From positions 27,283 through 91,282 of the forward strand of contig JBBPSI010000096.1 in the NCBI GenBank assembly GCA_038093515.1: a stretch of DNA of 64,000 bases, read 5' to 3'. Shown here in pieces: positions 13,211 through 25,174 of the stretch; positions within the stretch are counted from its first letter, which is position 1, and each line of letters opens with the position of its first letter. Under the pieces are notes generated by a model, which saw only the letters and a list, made by a program, of their open reading frames with translations, was not told the origin of the DNA and made no database searches. A program made the translations under genes and the position numbers. This DNA comes from Butyriboletus loyo. Taxonomy: Eukaryota > Basidiomycota > Agaricomycetes > Boletales > Boletaceae.

Positions 13211-13992
13211 CTTGGATGGCTATGGAACGTCCAGAAAGAATGGCGATGGTGTACAAAATGGGCTCGCTGTTGGGCGTGAGTCGGTCGGTGATTTGGCGGT
13301 GGCTGCAAACTCGACAGCGACAATAGAAATTGCCTTTTTAGGACAACCTACACGGAGACACTCGGTGCAACTTCACAAGCTCAGACTACCATCACTTGGA
13401 CCACTACGCAAGTTAGACCGACTTTACTTCGGTGATAAGTTCTTGGTGGACAATTTACCTCTGTGGCCCCAGTACCCAGGACGATTTGGACCCTCGTTCC
13501 CCACTTCGAAGATGCACCTGGCATGTCACCGAGCAATTACCCAATCTCCACCTCCCAAAGGTTAACTTTCATCTCCGAATGTTTTTTTCCTCCAGGGATG
13601 TAAAGGTTTACATTTGCGCGGATCGTCCGCGGATAAGGCGAGAACGAACCTTATTTCAGGTCTACTTGCGTGAGCAAGGGCAGCTGCAATACATTATCAA
13701 ACGTCGAGGGATGGATTACACTACTCGATGTTACTGAACAAAGGTAGACGGCATTGAGCCAGAAAAAAAAAAGGTCGAGACATGCGCGAGAGAACAGGCG
13801 AAACAGAGCGTCGAGTACAGTTGGTATCAGTTAGCACTTAAAATATAAGATAATAACTCGAAAGTACGTATACAACTGGACAAGGCAGCGCGGAATTGGG
13901 GTCAAAGGACGAGATGGTGGTATAACTCGAACCAAATGGTGCTTCCACATGCGATATTTGTTCATAGCCAACGGTGGCGGCGGCGGCTGTCA
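13211..13992. other. Intergenic: UPF2 promoter side
   Basis: Holds the UPF2 upstream region and the 3' flank of the Mei2-like gene. Plus-strand frames at 13116-13565 and 13432-13737 look like chance: no family similarity, and the first overlaps UPF2 exon 1. Confidence 0.45.
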
Positions 13993-16900
13993 CTACACAT
14001 TGCTGCCATTGATTGAATAATTGGGTTTTCGTTGTCGTTCATCGCCCTGTGATGTTGCTGATGAACGATTGGCACGTTGATGAGAAGTCGTGGCATTCAA
14101 GAACGTCTTGGAGTATCCCGTTCCGCCGTTGATACCCGGCACAAACAGTGCCCCGCGATTATAGGAGCTCCGTTCCTTTCTACGCATGTGCGTGGGCTTT
14201 GGGAACTCCTCTGGGAGCCCTTGTTTCGGACCGGGATCGGAGAAGAATATCTTTGGACGCCACTCCTCACGCTCGTCCATGATGCACGAATTCTTGAATT
14301 TTTCAACAAGTGCTTCTTTTCCCCTTCAATGCCGAGTCCATTTTAGCGACGTCGAACAATTTGGTGCATGAAGACCTACTGATAGTTCGCATAGCTCATT
14401 TGCAACACTTTCTCACTGGAGTACATGTTCCTGTGGCGTGATATCATGGCCCGTTCAAACGTTGGTATGGTTTATGGTTTATGGCTCACCACTTTTCACC
14501 CAACGTCGTCTTTGCGAACCGCAAGAGATCCTCTACGCTGATAAAGTTGACGAACGCATATCCGACGTTGCATCCTATCGAGCAAGCCATATCAACTCCA
14601 TGAAACCCATATAACATTACAGGTTTCGTACCGTTCTGAAAGTCCATTCGCAGATAGAGGAAATCAATACGCCGAGGACATATTTTGTTGATGTACGCGA
14701 TCAGCTCTCTGTCAGTCATTTTATTTGGGATGTTCTTAATCATGACTGTGGTTCGCGTGTCAAGGCCCTGCTCGATCTTGCGAATGTCTAGTTGATTATT
14801 CTCGGGAGGAGCCCGCGGAGAAGCCGGATATGTCGTGGGATATACACGGTTGGCCGTCGTGCCGTATGGATGATGGACAAGAGACGGGGATGCATGTGGT
14901 GGATAAGAATAGGGAACAGCCTGCGAGGTAGCTCCGTGATAATAGCCTGGGGAGGGTGGAAACGCAGACCATTGGTCTGGTAAGATGCCTGGCGCGCCCC
15001 AAGCGACCCAAGTGCCTGTGGACGCATCCCAGCATATTGAAGAGCACATGGGCATAGGCGATTGTGAGGAGATCGGGTATTGCATACCGTGAGCAAGGGA
15101 CGAAGAGACCCAGGGGGGCTGCAGAGAGGTATCTCCAGCGTATCGGTCGGTATGAGTGAAATAATCATGCACAAAGTGTGGTTGGGCTCCCGGACATGGT
15201 GGGGTGCACAGGTCGGTCGCGCCACTAGCCACCTGAGCGACCTCGAAAGGACAAACCTGTGGGCGATCAAAGGCAATGGAGCTCATGCTGGCAGTCCGCA
15301 TGTAATCTGTGTCAGCCGGCCTGTGATGTGTACGGGAACGAACGGCGTCAAAAAAGAGATTGTTCGATCCACGTCTACCGAACTGATCGGTGACGGAGGG
15401 GCCAGCCCGCTCGTGAGGATGGTCAGCGGTAAATACTTCGTCCGTGGTGGCTTCGATGCTGTCTACAGGATAACGGGAGGTGGGTTTCTGGCGATCGGGA
15501 ATGGATGACTTGAGACTGTTCACAGCTGAGCTGGCATCCAGGCTGATAGCGTTGGCTCCTTCGTGTTCGCAAGGCCTCGGATAGTCGCAGGCTCCTGCGT
15601 CATTCAGAAGAGGGAAGGGAACGCCGCTCGAGGTCGTGATCGTTTGCGACTGCGACAAGTACGTGGAAGCCGTGGGCGTCTTCGGTTCCGCGGCATGTCC
15701 ACCTCCGGCATAACCTTCTAGACCGGCCAAATTTTCTTTTTCTAGATCCTGTGGCCCACCACATCCGCCACGTAAGACAACTCGTTGGATGAGCCGAAGT
15801 TTCATGTTCTCAACTACTCGTCCGTCCAGACTTTCCCATGCCAATTTCCCCGCACGAATGTCGTAGTACTCGACCCTGAAAAGCTGGCGAGTGTACGAAA
15901 TGGTTAGACGCGAATCGACAGGAGGGGAAAATGGGATGAAGATTGCCTGTGGCCGGGAAAATAGCTCGAAGAGCGGTCGAGCGACCATGGTATCGGAATT
16001 CGTGTGTCGTACGCACGTCATGATATTCTTTAAAGTAAAACATACCTGATCACATTTCTCCTCGTCCTCTTTCAGGAGGCGGAACGACTTGAGTTCTCCG
16101 TACTTTGCCAGTACGCTTTTGAGTTTTACGGGCACGAAGAAGCGAACTCTACTCCAGCCGGAATAGTTATGATCGCGTTCTGCTATCATTCCACCCACTG
16201 ACAGACAAAATATGCCCTCTGCGTGCGTCATGGCAGCTGACGCTGACTGCCCAAGGAGCTGGGGAGGTTGAGAACGCTGGGATAAGGAATACCGAGACAG
16301 GCCTACCTGTAGGAAATGATCTGGAGTTACGAACAGGCAAGTCAATGCTTCCACCCATGGGCTGCCCACCGTGGTCTCGTATGAGGTCCTGTGTTTGTCA
16401 TCCACATCAGAACCATGATGTGGATGGGAGCCATTAGCCTCTATAAGGCGTTTGACTCTCTCCGCGTCACGTATGTCGTAGAACGCGAGGATGATAGCGC
16501 GCTTTTCCTGAAAGCGATAATAGATGGTCTGAATGACGCTCCCTGTATTGGAGACGGTTCGAGCGAGGGGCGAGTCGTCCGGACGGGCTGCTAGTGAGTG
16601 GAAGTACGGACCAATCACGTCCTCGGAGAGATCGTTTGGAACGTTCCCGATCTGAATTGTCACTATCAGTTTGGCCCGGATGTGACACGGCAAGAGATTC
16701 ACAATCAAGAAGCGGCTTTCGGCAGAATCGCTGGAGAGAAGGTTTTGGGAGCGAGAGGTGGATTGCTCGTCGCTGGGGACGTTCGGGTCTGTCGAGTCGG
16801 GATCCGTACTGTCGCTTCTGAGTGAGGAGGAAGGGGTGAGAGGCGGTGTTAGATAGTGTTGGCTCTTGGACTGCTGACGGGGTCGTTTGGTTGGGTGAAG

Positions 16901-17168
16901 GTCGCCGTTTTTGTTGGAGGATAGCTTTGGGGGACTGAGGGATGGGATCTGAGACGACGCTTTATGTACGGTTGGGTGTGGGTGTGTCGACTGAGGGTCG
17001 GAAGAAATATTATTGCGCGCGCTGTGTCACGTGGGCGCGGCAGTAAGAGAGAGCCAAATACATACGAGACTACGTTTGGACGCACCGCAAATTTGGGAGG
17101 GAGGGCGATGGTTGGAGGCGTGGAGGGCGAGTGTTTCCCTCTGCTGCAAGGCGCAGCGAAGCAGACAT
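13993..17168 (-). CDS. Mei2-like RNA-binding protein
   Basis: Member of the Mei2-like family, whose S. pombe founder promotes meiosis by binding RNA. The decisive part is the unusual C-terminal RRM: RTTVMIKNIPNKMTDRELIA near 14750, RRIDFLYLRMDFQNG near 14660, and NVGYAFVNFISVEDLLRFAK near 14540. After a small intron it continues SSEKVLQMSYANYQGK and a basic Mei2-type tail, ending at 13993. Two weaker RRM-like segments lie upstream (VTIQIGNVPNDLSEDVIG near 16640; SRVRFFVPVKLKSVLAKYG near 16130), separated by a long Ser/Pro-rich linker. Some stretches inside the 740-codon open frame are probably in-frame introns, for example GTATGT near 16047. The true start is unresolved: the frame is open well upstream of 16708 but has no ATG. 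An ATG at 17168 (MSASLRLAAEG) joined by a roughly 150-bp intron is my best guess. The gene identity is secure; the first 100 or so residues are not. Confidence 0.8.
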
Positions 17169-18055
17169 GATGGGGGAAGAGGATGAAGCTCGAAAAGGTG
17201 TCTGCGCACGCGAACGATGCTTTAAGAAGGGGAGAGGAGAAGCTTGGTGATGGAAAAGGAATCATCTGAAAATTGGATAGGCAGAACGCGCGATTAATTT
17301 GATGGGGCGAATGACGTACAGAGAAGCGCTGCTGTAGGATCTCATGTACCTCCGCGCATGCACGCGGGACGGAGAGTATGGAAGGGGGAAGTACAAAACC
17401 AGAGTGAGAGAATCGGAGACATGACTGAGCGTGGTCGGGGACGAGGAGGTACTCGGAATATAGCAACTGCTACGGCGCTTTCTAGTTAGATTACCAGACG
17501 GCGACGCGACAGACAACGGACTGACTTGCGATAAAATAAACCAGCTGAAATGCAGAATTCTCAGCGCAATCCTCCCCAGGTACGTGTCCGTGACTGTCGC
17601 ACCAAATTTTGGGCGACGGGAAACGCGACCGGATTTCTCTAAATCAATTTCATTTATCATCGGAGAAGCACTGTCGGGTTACGAATACGCCCACCTTACG
17701 CAAGCACGGAATCCACTGCCAAAAGGATAGGCAATCGGATAGTCCAGTCTTGCCAGCGACTCCGAAATCGGGCAATGATCTGTCTCGCCGAGCGTTCTAT
17801 TTTACGACGGGTCGCGTCGTCGTCGTGAAATGGAACGTTCGCTCCGAGGGTACGGTCCATCGCGTGTGGGGGGATCTCATCGATTACCGCCATCCGTACC
17901 GATAAGTCGTCAGCGTCACAGATTAGACCACCAGAGACTGTCGGAAATTAAAATACAAGCCGCCGATGCTAAGGGCCTTATTTTGCGCGTGACCGTTCTG
18001 CTTAGTAATCCGTTCGAACGTTTTATAGTCCATCCCAGTGTCAAAGGCCAAAGCA
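17169..18055. other. Intergenic between the divergent Mei2-like and bS6m genes
   Basis: Probably holds the Mei2-like 5' UTR (pyrimidine-rich on the minus strand) and both promoters. A 205-codon minus frame at 16849-17466 is low-complexity UTR-type sequence. Confidence 0.45.
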
Positions 18056-18555
18056 ATGCCATTCTACAAGATGTTGTGTATATCCGCTCACTTCAGGGAA
18101 TATGTACGTGCTACATGCGATGCCCTGCTTCAACTCGACTAACAAGACCGTTTAGAGACACATCAAAGACCTAGTGACAATGTCTGCGCGCCATGTGATG
18201 GACCAGGGTGGAGTTGTTCGGAATATTGAATACTGGGGAACTCAAACACTACCTCAAGCGATGAGGAGACACAAAAAAAGCCAGACCATTGGAGAGTGAG
18301 TTTCGATCCAACGTTTCGTTTCCATTTCCGACCGCATGTTCCAGCTATTGGACCATCTACTTTGACACGTCACCTCGCACCCTCAATTCGCTGGCTCTCA
18401 AACTACGGCGAGATCCTCGTGTCGTACGCTGGACGATGCTCAAGCAAGGCGAAAAAATCCAGGACATAGTGCTGCCTAGAGAGAAAACGGTCATGAGAAT
18501 GGACTACCTGAAGCCACTGAAAGAGAACTCGTGGTCAGACATGGGTTCTTTCTAA
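18056..18555 (+). CDS. MRP17: Mitochondrial small-subunit ribosomal protein bS6m
   Basis: Structural protein of the mitoribosomal small subunit, the bS6 (MRPS6, yeast Mrp17) family. Three exons, 18056-18103, 18156-18295 and 18345-18555, give about 132 residues: MPFYKMLCISAHFREY, then HVMDQGGVVRNIEYWGTQTL, then DYWTIYFDTSPRTLNSLALK and RRDPRVVRWTMLKQGEKIQD. Both introns are GT-AG and about 50 bp, and both joins preserve the family sequence. The start is the only ATG that gives the conserved MPFY N-terminus. There is no long presequence, as is usual for this protein. It is too fragmented to show as one open frame, but the splice pattern is unambiguous. Nothing in the flanks hints at co-regulation. 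Confidence 0.88.
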
Positions 18556-19203
18556 TGCAGTTTGAAATCACTCGCATCCACGCTCCCTATGTACTACTTT
18601 CTCCCAGCTCGATGTAGCAGCGTAAGCACCAGTCCCAGATTGCACTATTCGCCGTTGCGCTTCCAATTTATATCCAGAAAATTTATGGCTGATGCACGCA
18701 CTCGGATGATTCCTGCGAGAACAAATGAGCAACAAGTCATCCCTCGAATTTACCTTGTTCTTCTTGGGCATCATCGTACAATTCACCCGTCGCCGTATTC
18801 TACCAAATACTCATTCTCTGGTTTCCATGATCGATGATTTCATTTCCAAGAACAGACCACAATAGATCCCGATCGGTGGTGCCGACTCATGCAAGATGGC
18901 CTTCGGAGGTACGATGATTTACCTGGCTGAGATTGCACGTCGCTCAGAAGTCTGGACGAAGGTGACAGACCGTCGACGTGGAAGCATCCATGTGTCAGGA
19001 TACAACTCGTTCCCCTTTTCGAGGTGTAAATCGGTCCAAGGGTGAACCAGTGAAGGCTTGAACTTCGAATCCAGTGCTTACTGTAATCAGCAACGTGGAT
19101 ATCAATTCCCAACAAGCACAAGTTGCCATGGCGTATACAACCTACCGCTCAACCCTGAATCTACCTAACGCAGATTTCGCCAACAGCTGCGTGTCCGAGC
19201 AGT
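18556..19203. other. Intergenic between converging bS6m and HAD genes
   Basis: About 650 bases with only short, unrecognised frames. It should contain the 3' UTRs of both genes. Confidence 0.45.
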
Positions 19204-20228
19204 TTACGCCGCAGTTTGCGATCTCACCCACTCAACTACATCGTATAAGCTGGACACAACCCTGGCATTTCGAACATCTTCGTCTGCTTCTTTGTTTTCT
19301 TCATCTCCATCAGGGCTAGGTCGTCTGATAAGCAGTGCTTGCATCCCAGCAGCCTGCGCTCCGTAAAAGTCGCTTTTGATGGTCACTATCCGATGAAAGA
19401 AGAGACCTAGGTAAATTTACCATTGAAGTTCATCGCCAACATGTACACCCCGGTCGAAACGGGTCGTGTCGCCGAGAGATTGCTCGAAGGCGCGTCGGAA
19501 TATTTCTGCGTCGGGTTTCTCGACCCCCTCCTCTTCACTCAAAACCAGAGAATGCAAAAACGGGGATATTCCGAGGTCAGCGAGAACGAGACCTGTGGTG
19601 GTAGTATCAACAAGGCCGTCCATTCTGGCGTACTGAGTACGCTAGAACATACGCGTTCTTGCATCTGAATTGCTGATTAGCGCCGTGCGAACGTTCATTT
19701 CTTGCAGTTGACGTACTAGGGTTTATGCATCAAAGATGTAAGACGATGCGAGAGCGATAAGCTCACCACATACGTACGGGAAGTGTATCATTAAAGAGCT
19801 TATATCCTTCGCTGGAACTGAAGCGGCCCATGAGCTGAGGCACAATTTCATTCAAGGACGCTTCCACTGCTGCATGCATCCCGTCAAGACCCATGCGTTT
19901 GTGGTGTGCAGACGAAGCGACTGAATACCTTGTGGGTCAGCGCCTGCCCCTATGGCTGTCCCCTTAACGACCTCAGACCACCATCCGGAAGCACCAAACT
20001 GGCTTTGGTAGGCAGGTTTGTCCTTTTGTATCTGCTTCAGGCCTCGAAGCGGGTAGGTCAGAAGTAAGCGACTTCACAAGCGAACCTACTGGCTTTGAAC
20101 GAGCGCTCCAGGGCACTTGGACTTAGAACACCCAGGAATGGCGCAAAGACCTCCGAGTATTGGAGATATATAGGTCTTCTGGGTGTGATGAGAGTATGGA
20201 GGGCATCAAAAGTGACGAGCTTGATCAT
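19204..20228 (-). CDS. HAD-superfamily hydrolase, HDHD3-like
   Basis: Haloacid-dehalogenase-like protein close to HDHD3, of unknown substrate. Motifs in order: motif I VTFDALHTL (near 20210), motif II LISNSDAR (near 19650), motif III EKPDAEIF (near 19530) and motif IV HVGDE (near 19435), followed by GAQAAGMQALLI. The cap region contains GASGWWSEVVKGTAIGAG. About six exons; one 59-bp intron removes the extra sequence between ARTR and LVLADLG. In motif I the residue two after the nucleophilic Asp is Leu rather than Asp (D-A-L-H-T). Human HDHD3 also lacks that Asp as I recall it (D-V-K-D-T), so this may be a family trait. I chose the start MIKLVTFD at 20228 because it sits right before the catalytic strand; an upstream in-frame extension to 20327 is possible. 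The gene is divergent from the RING gene at 20563. Confidence 0.78.
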
Positions 20229-20562
20229 TTTGGAGAGAAACGTCAAGTGAACTTGTGGATGGCGGCCTTGTGCAGTATGTACATAAATAAAAGGAGTGCT
20301 GTGCGCGTGGCTGAACTTGTTGCGCACGGCGTCCCCCGCCTCCGGTCGTCCTACTACTCTGGAAACGCTCGCTGGTTTCGTTGGCTAGTACTTTTCGACG
20401 GCACGCTACGCAGCCACGACTAGCGCTGACGTGGATGTACGGCGAGGTGGTGGACAACAGCAGTCTCTTTGATCCCTCAGGCCTCAGGCACTAGCACACG
20501 CCGCAGGCGTCAATCCCGAACATCATCCATCCTCGTTGCTCCCCTCTCTCTAAACGTTCGCC

Positions 20563-22525
20563 ATGTCTAGTACTCCCGCCCTCGATTCACAATCGCTCCG
20601 CCGCACTCAGTCAACTGGGGACATTCCCACCGTAACGCAGCCCTCAAGAGCTCGGATATCTGCGTCCCATCGCCGCTCCGCACAGCGTGGTCTAGAAACA
20701 ACTCCCTCCTCACCCGTGAACAATGCAGAACCCGCAGAGTAAATCCGATTTTCAATCGTGCCTTCTGTTGATCGCTGATGGTCCCGCAAGACCGATTCCC
20801 TGGCTCAGGCAGGCCAGCCAAACCCATCCGGCACCAGCGCCAGCACCGCCGCAACCCACCCAGCCGCTCTCGAGGTCATTCTTCCAGAGGCTGAAAGAAA
20901 TATTAGGCATGGGATCAGATGCATCCAGGACCAGAAAAGCGTTGGTATCGCTAGTCGGAACTTTGAGTTATAACTTCGTCCAGGTTGGCTTCCCTTTACC
21001 CCAAAGTACCCTTCTCACTCTGGCGGATCATTAGGCCGCCGCTGTAATAGCACTCCTCAGCGCCGCTTCGGTGATCAAGAGCCCACAGGATCTTGTGATC
21101 GATCAAATTCATGCTTGCGAACGACCTTTGGTGGCCTGGAATAGCATTTGGCTGGTGCGACTTGCATTGTCGTCTGGGTTAACATATTGGAACTACCTCT
21201 GCATACGGGCAGCGTGAGTTGATATTGTTCTACTATGGTATATGTTTTTTTTCATCGAGATCTAGAGATGACGCCCCAAGGGAAGATTCCGAGTCAACTA
21301 CACAGCAAGGAGAGACTCAACACACGCGTCCTGGAGACCCAAGGCATCGAAGGCAACAAGATAGAGGGACCTCCACGGCCACCGACTCAGAAGATCCCCC
21401 AATGCCCTACAACCGTATCTATGCGCGGTTTGTCAACCTACACTTTATTTGCAGCCGATGTTGACTTAGTGCCAGGCTGTCCCTCTTTTTGTCCATGTTC
21501 ACTCTGACATGGTTCTTGACCGCCCACATCCTTGAGTATACTTCCGTAAACACATGTCGTCTTTCTGCCCCACTTGTCTGGTGGCTTACTTTTGGGATTT
21601 TGTGTACCATGTACTTGCTCGTCTTGGAAGTCATTCTCTTCGGTTTTCTTGTATTCATGGTTTTGCCATTCATCATGGTTAGTCCCATGACAATCTCGGC
21701 TCTGCATGAAACTGAAGTTATCTTTTCGAAGCTCTTCTACAGCATCATATTACTTTGCTTGGGCCGTCATCCACTACAAAATCCGCATTACATCAAGCCC
21801 GATATCGGGAAGCTCCCAAAGTCACTCGTTGACCGCATTCCTCTTGTTATCTATATCCCGCCCCCGCCCGATGACACGTCAGCACCCATTTCCCTACCGA
21901 AGCCTATTCACACCTATCCTCCCAAACCACCTGCACCTGTTTTAAGAAAGAGGTTCGCGTTTTTCCGTAGAAAGAACTTGAAGAAGGACAATGTGACGGA
22001 TTCCAACGCCAAAGATCAGAGTGCCAGGGTGTCAATGCCTGATACAACTAAAGAACCCGAGGCATGGGAGGATAACTGGGAGGAATGTGAATATCCCTTT
22101 GTCAGGCTAGAAGGCAATCGTGCTGCGTGTGCGATTTGCCTGATGGACTTCGAAGAGCCGAGGAGGCTTTCTGCAGCTCCTCAACAAGATCCTGATAAGG
22201 ACGATGCATCGATCGCCCCAATGCCAACCCGCGCAGAGGGGGCGCTGATTCCAGTTGAAAACATAACCGAGGAAGAGCGAGACGCACTGCCTCGGCTTGA
22301 AGATGCCGGCGAAGGCCCCCAGCCATTACGTCTGCTGGCCTGTGGTCATGTCTTTCATGTGAGCACCCCGATGCATTTATACTATTTTGTTTCTGAATCA
22401 CCAAACAGAAAACTTGCATCGATCCCTGGTTAACCGATGTTTCTGGTCGATGCCCGGTTTGTCAACGCCGTGTTGAGATTGATGAAGAATCACCAAATAA
22501 ATCTAGGCGGAGACAACGTCGTTGA
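20563..22525 (+). CDS. Membrane-anchored RING-H2 E3 ubiquitin ligase
   Basis: Predicted multi-pass membrane protein with a C-terminal RING-H2 finger, so a membrane-bound ubiquitin ligase. The N-terminal cytosolic part is Ser/Pro-rich (starts MSSTPALDSQSLRRTQSTGD). Membrane segments appear around 20945-21200, then a strong block at 21490-21690 (SMFTLTWFLTAHIL, VWWLTFGILCTMYLLVLEVI, FGFLVFMVLPFIMV) and one near 21730. A cytosolic tail carries CAICLMDFEEP, then after a long acidic loop LACGHVFHKTCIDPWL and CPVCQRRVEIDEE. The last exon follows an intron placed exactly after HVFH (about 22360-22407), and the protein ends basic at 22525. All ligands of a C-X2-C...C-X-H-X2-H-X2-C...C-X2-C finger are present. 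The loop between the second and third cysteines is 67 residues, unusually long. At least five exons. Substrate unknown. Confidence 0.8.
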
Positions 22526-22885
22526 TTCTTGTAGCGTCCTGCTTTAGACTTGCTGGCAAAGGGAAGATACAATATTCAAGGTAGCGATTCGTAATGTAAT
22601 ATTCTGCGTATTGGACGAACTGATACCGTCATCTCGCACCATGTATACGACCGACATACTTTTGGACATGCCAGTACTCCGCGAGTATGGGACTGGGGGC
22701 AGAACATCTGCGACACTGCTCCGTTACCTTTAGTCAGCCTCTAGGCTGAACTAGAGCCTCTTACTCATTCATCCCTTTACTGAAAATATCGCTTAATAAG
22801 TTGTGTTATACCGTTGAAATTCAAAAGGACTCGCGGTCGGTCTCGTTGGCAACAAACGAGTCTGCTTACTCCGTACGCATCGACG
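22526..22885. other. Intergenic between RING and SNG1-like genes
   Basis: About 360 bases; no frame or motif I can support. Confidence 0.45.
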
Positions 22886-24888
22886 ATGCCGCTAGCAAAC
22901 CCTGGGCAACAACTCGAAAATAATAATACCCTTCCGGATGAGATAGTATATCGGTCTTCTTGTTCTTCGGCGTCGCGCTGATCAGTACGCAGGACCGACC
23001 GTTCTCCCATGAACTCTTCGACATGGACAAGGGTACCGTTGCAGCCAGGAGAGTCTGGGTCAAGATTAGTCTCATGGCTGTTGGGCTCCTGATCTTTATC
23101 ATATTAGCAATCTTGCCGATCTATTGGGCAGCTCTCGGCAGGTCTTCCGGGAATATTCATAACCTGTCTGGGTACGTCGTAGTAAGTACCTTTGACCTTG
23201 GGTTTTGGAACGTTCGCTAAGAAGTCTGCGCTAGGATTTTGACGGGGGACAGATTGGCCAGGCGGTGACGCAAGGATTGTCGACGTTACACGGCCACGAC
23301 CAACTTTCATGGTTGGTGCAAGACCCCTCGGATTTTCCAAACGGACCATCGGACGTTCAGATGGCTCTTCTTGATCATCGTTTTTGGGTGGCCGTAACTG
23401 GTGCCTGACCTCACGCTTTGAGCTTTGGAGTCGTCTGACGGACCGTTCTTAGTTAACCCCGGTGCGACCTCCAACTTACTTGCGGCAATAAACTCCACCG
23501 ATTCAACGTATAATACTTCTCAGGCAATCAGTGCCTACCTGACAAACGCAAGGAACGAAGCTGCGTAGTGAGCATTCACACCTCGCGTTAAGATGACACA
23601 TGGTGATGTTCTTCTTCCAGCCGCACCATCATTTCTCCAATGGTAAGAGGGTCTTGTTTCATGCCCTGGATATTCGACGACACATTATTGGCTTATAGGT
23701 AAACGCGATCCTCACGAACATCACGCAGAAGTTCAATGTAGCTTTTGCGAGGCAATTAGCGTCACATCCAAACCTTACTGGCTTGATGAACACGGCACCA
23801 TCCCTTGTGACGCTACCCGTTAGCTACGCAGTGAATGACCTCAGGCCATTCGATGTTCCCGTGTATGTCCTCACAGCATGCGAGACGAGTGTTACTAATC
23901 CTTTCCAGGGCATCCGCCGTTGATTTTGTCGGACTTATATATCTCACGATCCTTGCGGTAGGCGTGCTTTACTACGCTACTATGATTGCTGACTGGTTGT
24001 TTTATAGTTCATATTAACTGTGAGTCCGACTCGACGAGTTGCCACTCGGGCTAATTTAATTCCATTCCTTCAGAACCAACTTTCGGCTGCGGATACCCAG
24101 AGTGGTTTCGGCAGGCGTTTGACACTGAGGTCATTAATCTTGATGCGATTGCTCTGGCCTTTCATCCTGTATTTCTTCATCTCGGTGAGCAAACTTGTTT
24201 TACATACTTCGCTTAAACTCAACATATTTGCAGCTCGTGTATTGTTTGTTAAGCCTGGCGTTCGGTGTCCCATTCGGACGCTAGTGAGTCGGTTTTATTG
24301 TTTTCTGAGCTGAGCACGTACTGATGCTCACATAGTTATGGTGCCGGCTTCGTTATTTATTGGATGATGTCCTGGATGGCGATGACTGCACTGCACGCTT
24401 CTTCTTGTTTGCCAGGAGCTACCATTCTCACGCGTAGATAGGGGATTTGCATTGGAATCCATGATCACCCTTTTGACGTTCAAGTTCATTCCAGTCTTTC
24501 TTATCCTGTGGATTATCGGTAGGTCATTGTTTTTTGAGCAACCGTCCAGTGACTCATAATCACAACGTTGCGTAGTCAATGTTTCTGTGTCATACTACCC
24601 CATCGAAATGCTTCCAATCATATTTCGATATGGGTATGCGATGCCGTTCTATAACGTTTCCGACACTGCCCGTGCGGTTATCTTCAATACGAAAAACCAA
24701 AGTACGTGAAATAGCCAAGGGAAAACATATTGTCCTGAGTGCAGTTCATGTTTTCAGTCGGACTCAACTTTGGTGTACAGTTTGGGTGGATTGCAGTTTC
24801 CTGCATCACTCTGCCTATCTTCCTGTGGTTTGTTCGAAACCGACAGGTTCAGGCTTGGCGTGAGTCGCAGGCCAAGGTGAAATTATGA
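22886..24888 (+). CDS. SNG1-like DUF3533 membrane protein
   Basis: Integral membrane protein of the SNG1 (nitrosoguanidine-resistance) / DUF3533 family, linked in yeast to drug resistance and plasma-membrane lipid asymmetry. Order: short N-terminal tail (MPLANPGQQLENNN), first membrane helix ISLMAVGLLIFIILAILPIY near 23075, then a lumenal or extracellular domain (DFDGGQIGQAVTQGLSTLHG, NPGATSNLLAAINSTDSTY, ISPMVNAILTNITQKFNVAF). Several C-terminal membrane segments follow (DFVGLIYLTILA; LLWPFILYFFISLVYCL; GFVIYWMMSWMAMTALHASS) and a last one, FGWIAVSCITLPIFLWFV, near 24780. It ends REQ/RES-type basic, stop 24886-24888. About ten small exons, all GT-AG where checked. Start chosen because the first intron joins it in frame to the conserved first helix. 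Topology (one helix, large loop, cluster of helices) is characteristic of the family. Confidence 0.8.
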
Positions 24889-25174
24889 AAGAAGAAGAAA
24901 GACATGATATATTCTCTCCAATCTGATATTAATTGTACGACAGCCAGTTTAATCCTACTTACAGCTTCTCTATCCGTCATATCTACTAATCTGTTTTGAC
25001 TGCAGCGGCTTTACACAGTAAAATGTTATTTTAGTGACTGGTTCTGCATTGCCGGTTATCCATTAATCGTCATCGTAATTGTGTATGCTTGAAGAAACGG
25101 GAATGAATGGGGATGGCAGATGATCTATCGAAAAATGATAGGGAATAAAGTATAGTAAGAAGTCCCCGGCGTGT

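Noticed and set aside
13116..13565. 149-codon plus-strand frame
   Set aside because: Overlaps UPF2 exon 1 on the other strand and has no family similarity.
16849..17466. 205-codon minus-strand frame
   Set aside because: Pyrimidine-rich, Ser/Pro-biased sequence just upstream of the Mei2-like gene; more like 5' UTR than a separate protein.
18840..19121. 93-codon minus-strand frame next to the HAD gene
   Set aside because: Lies beyond the HAD stop, without homology or splice link.
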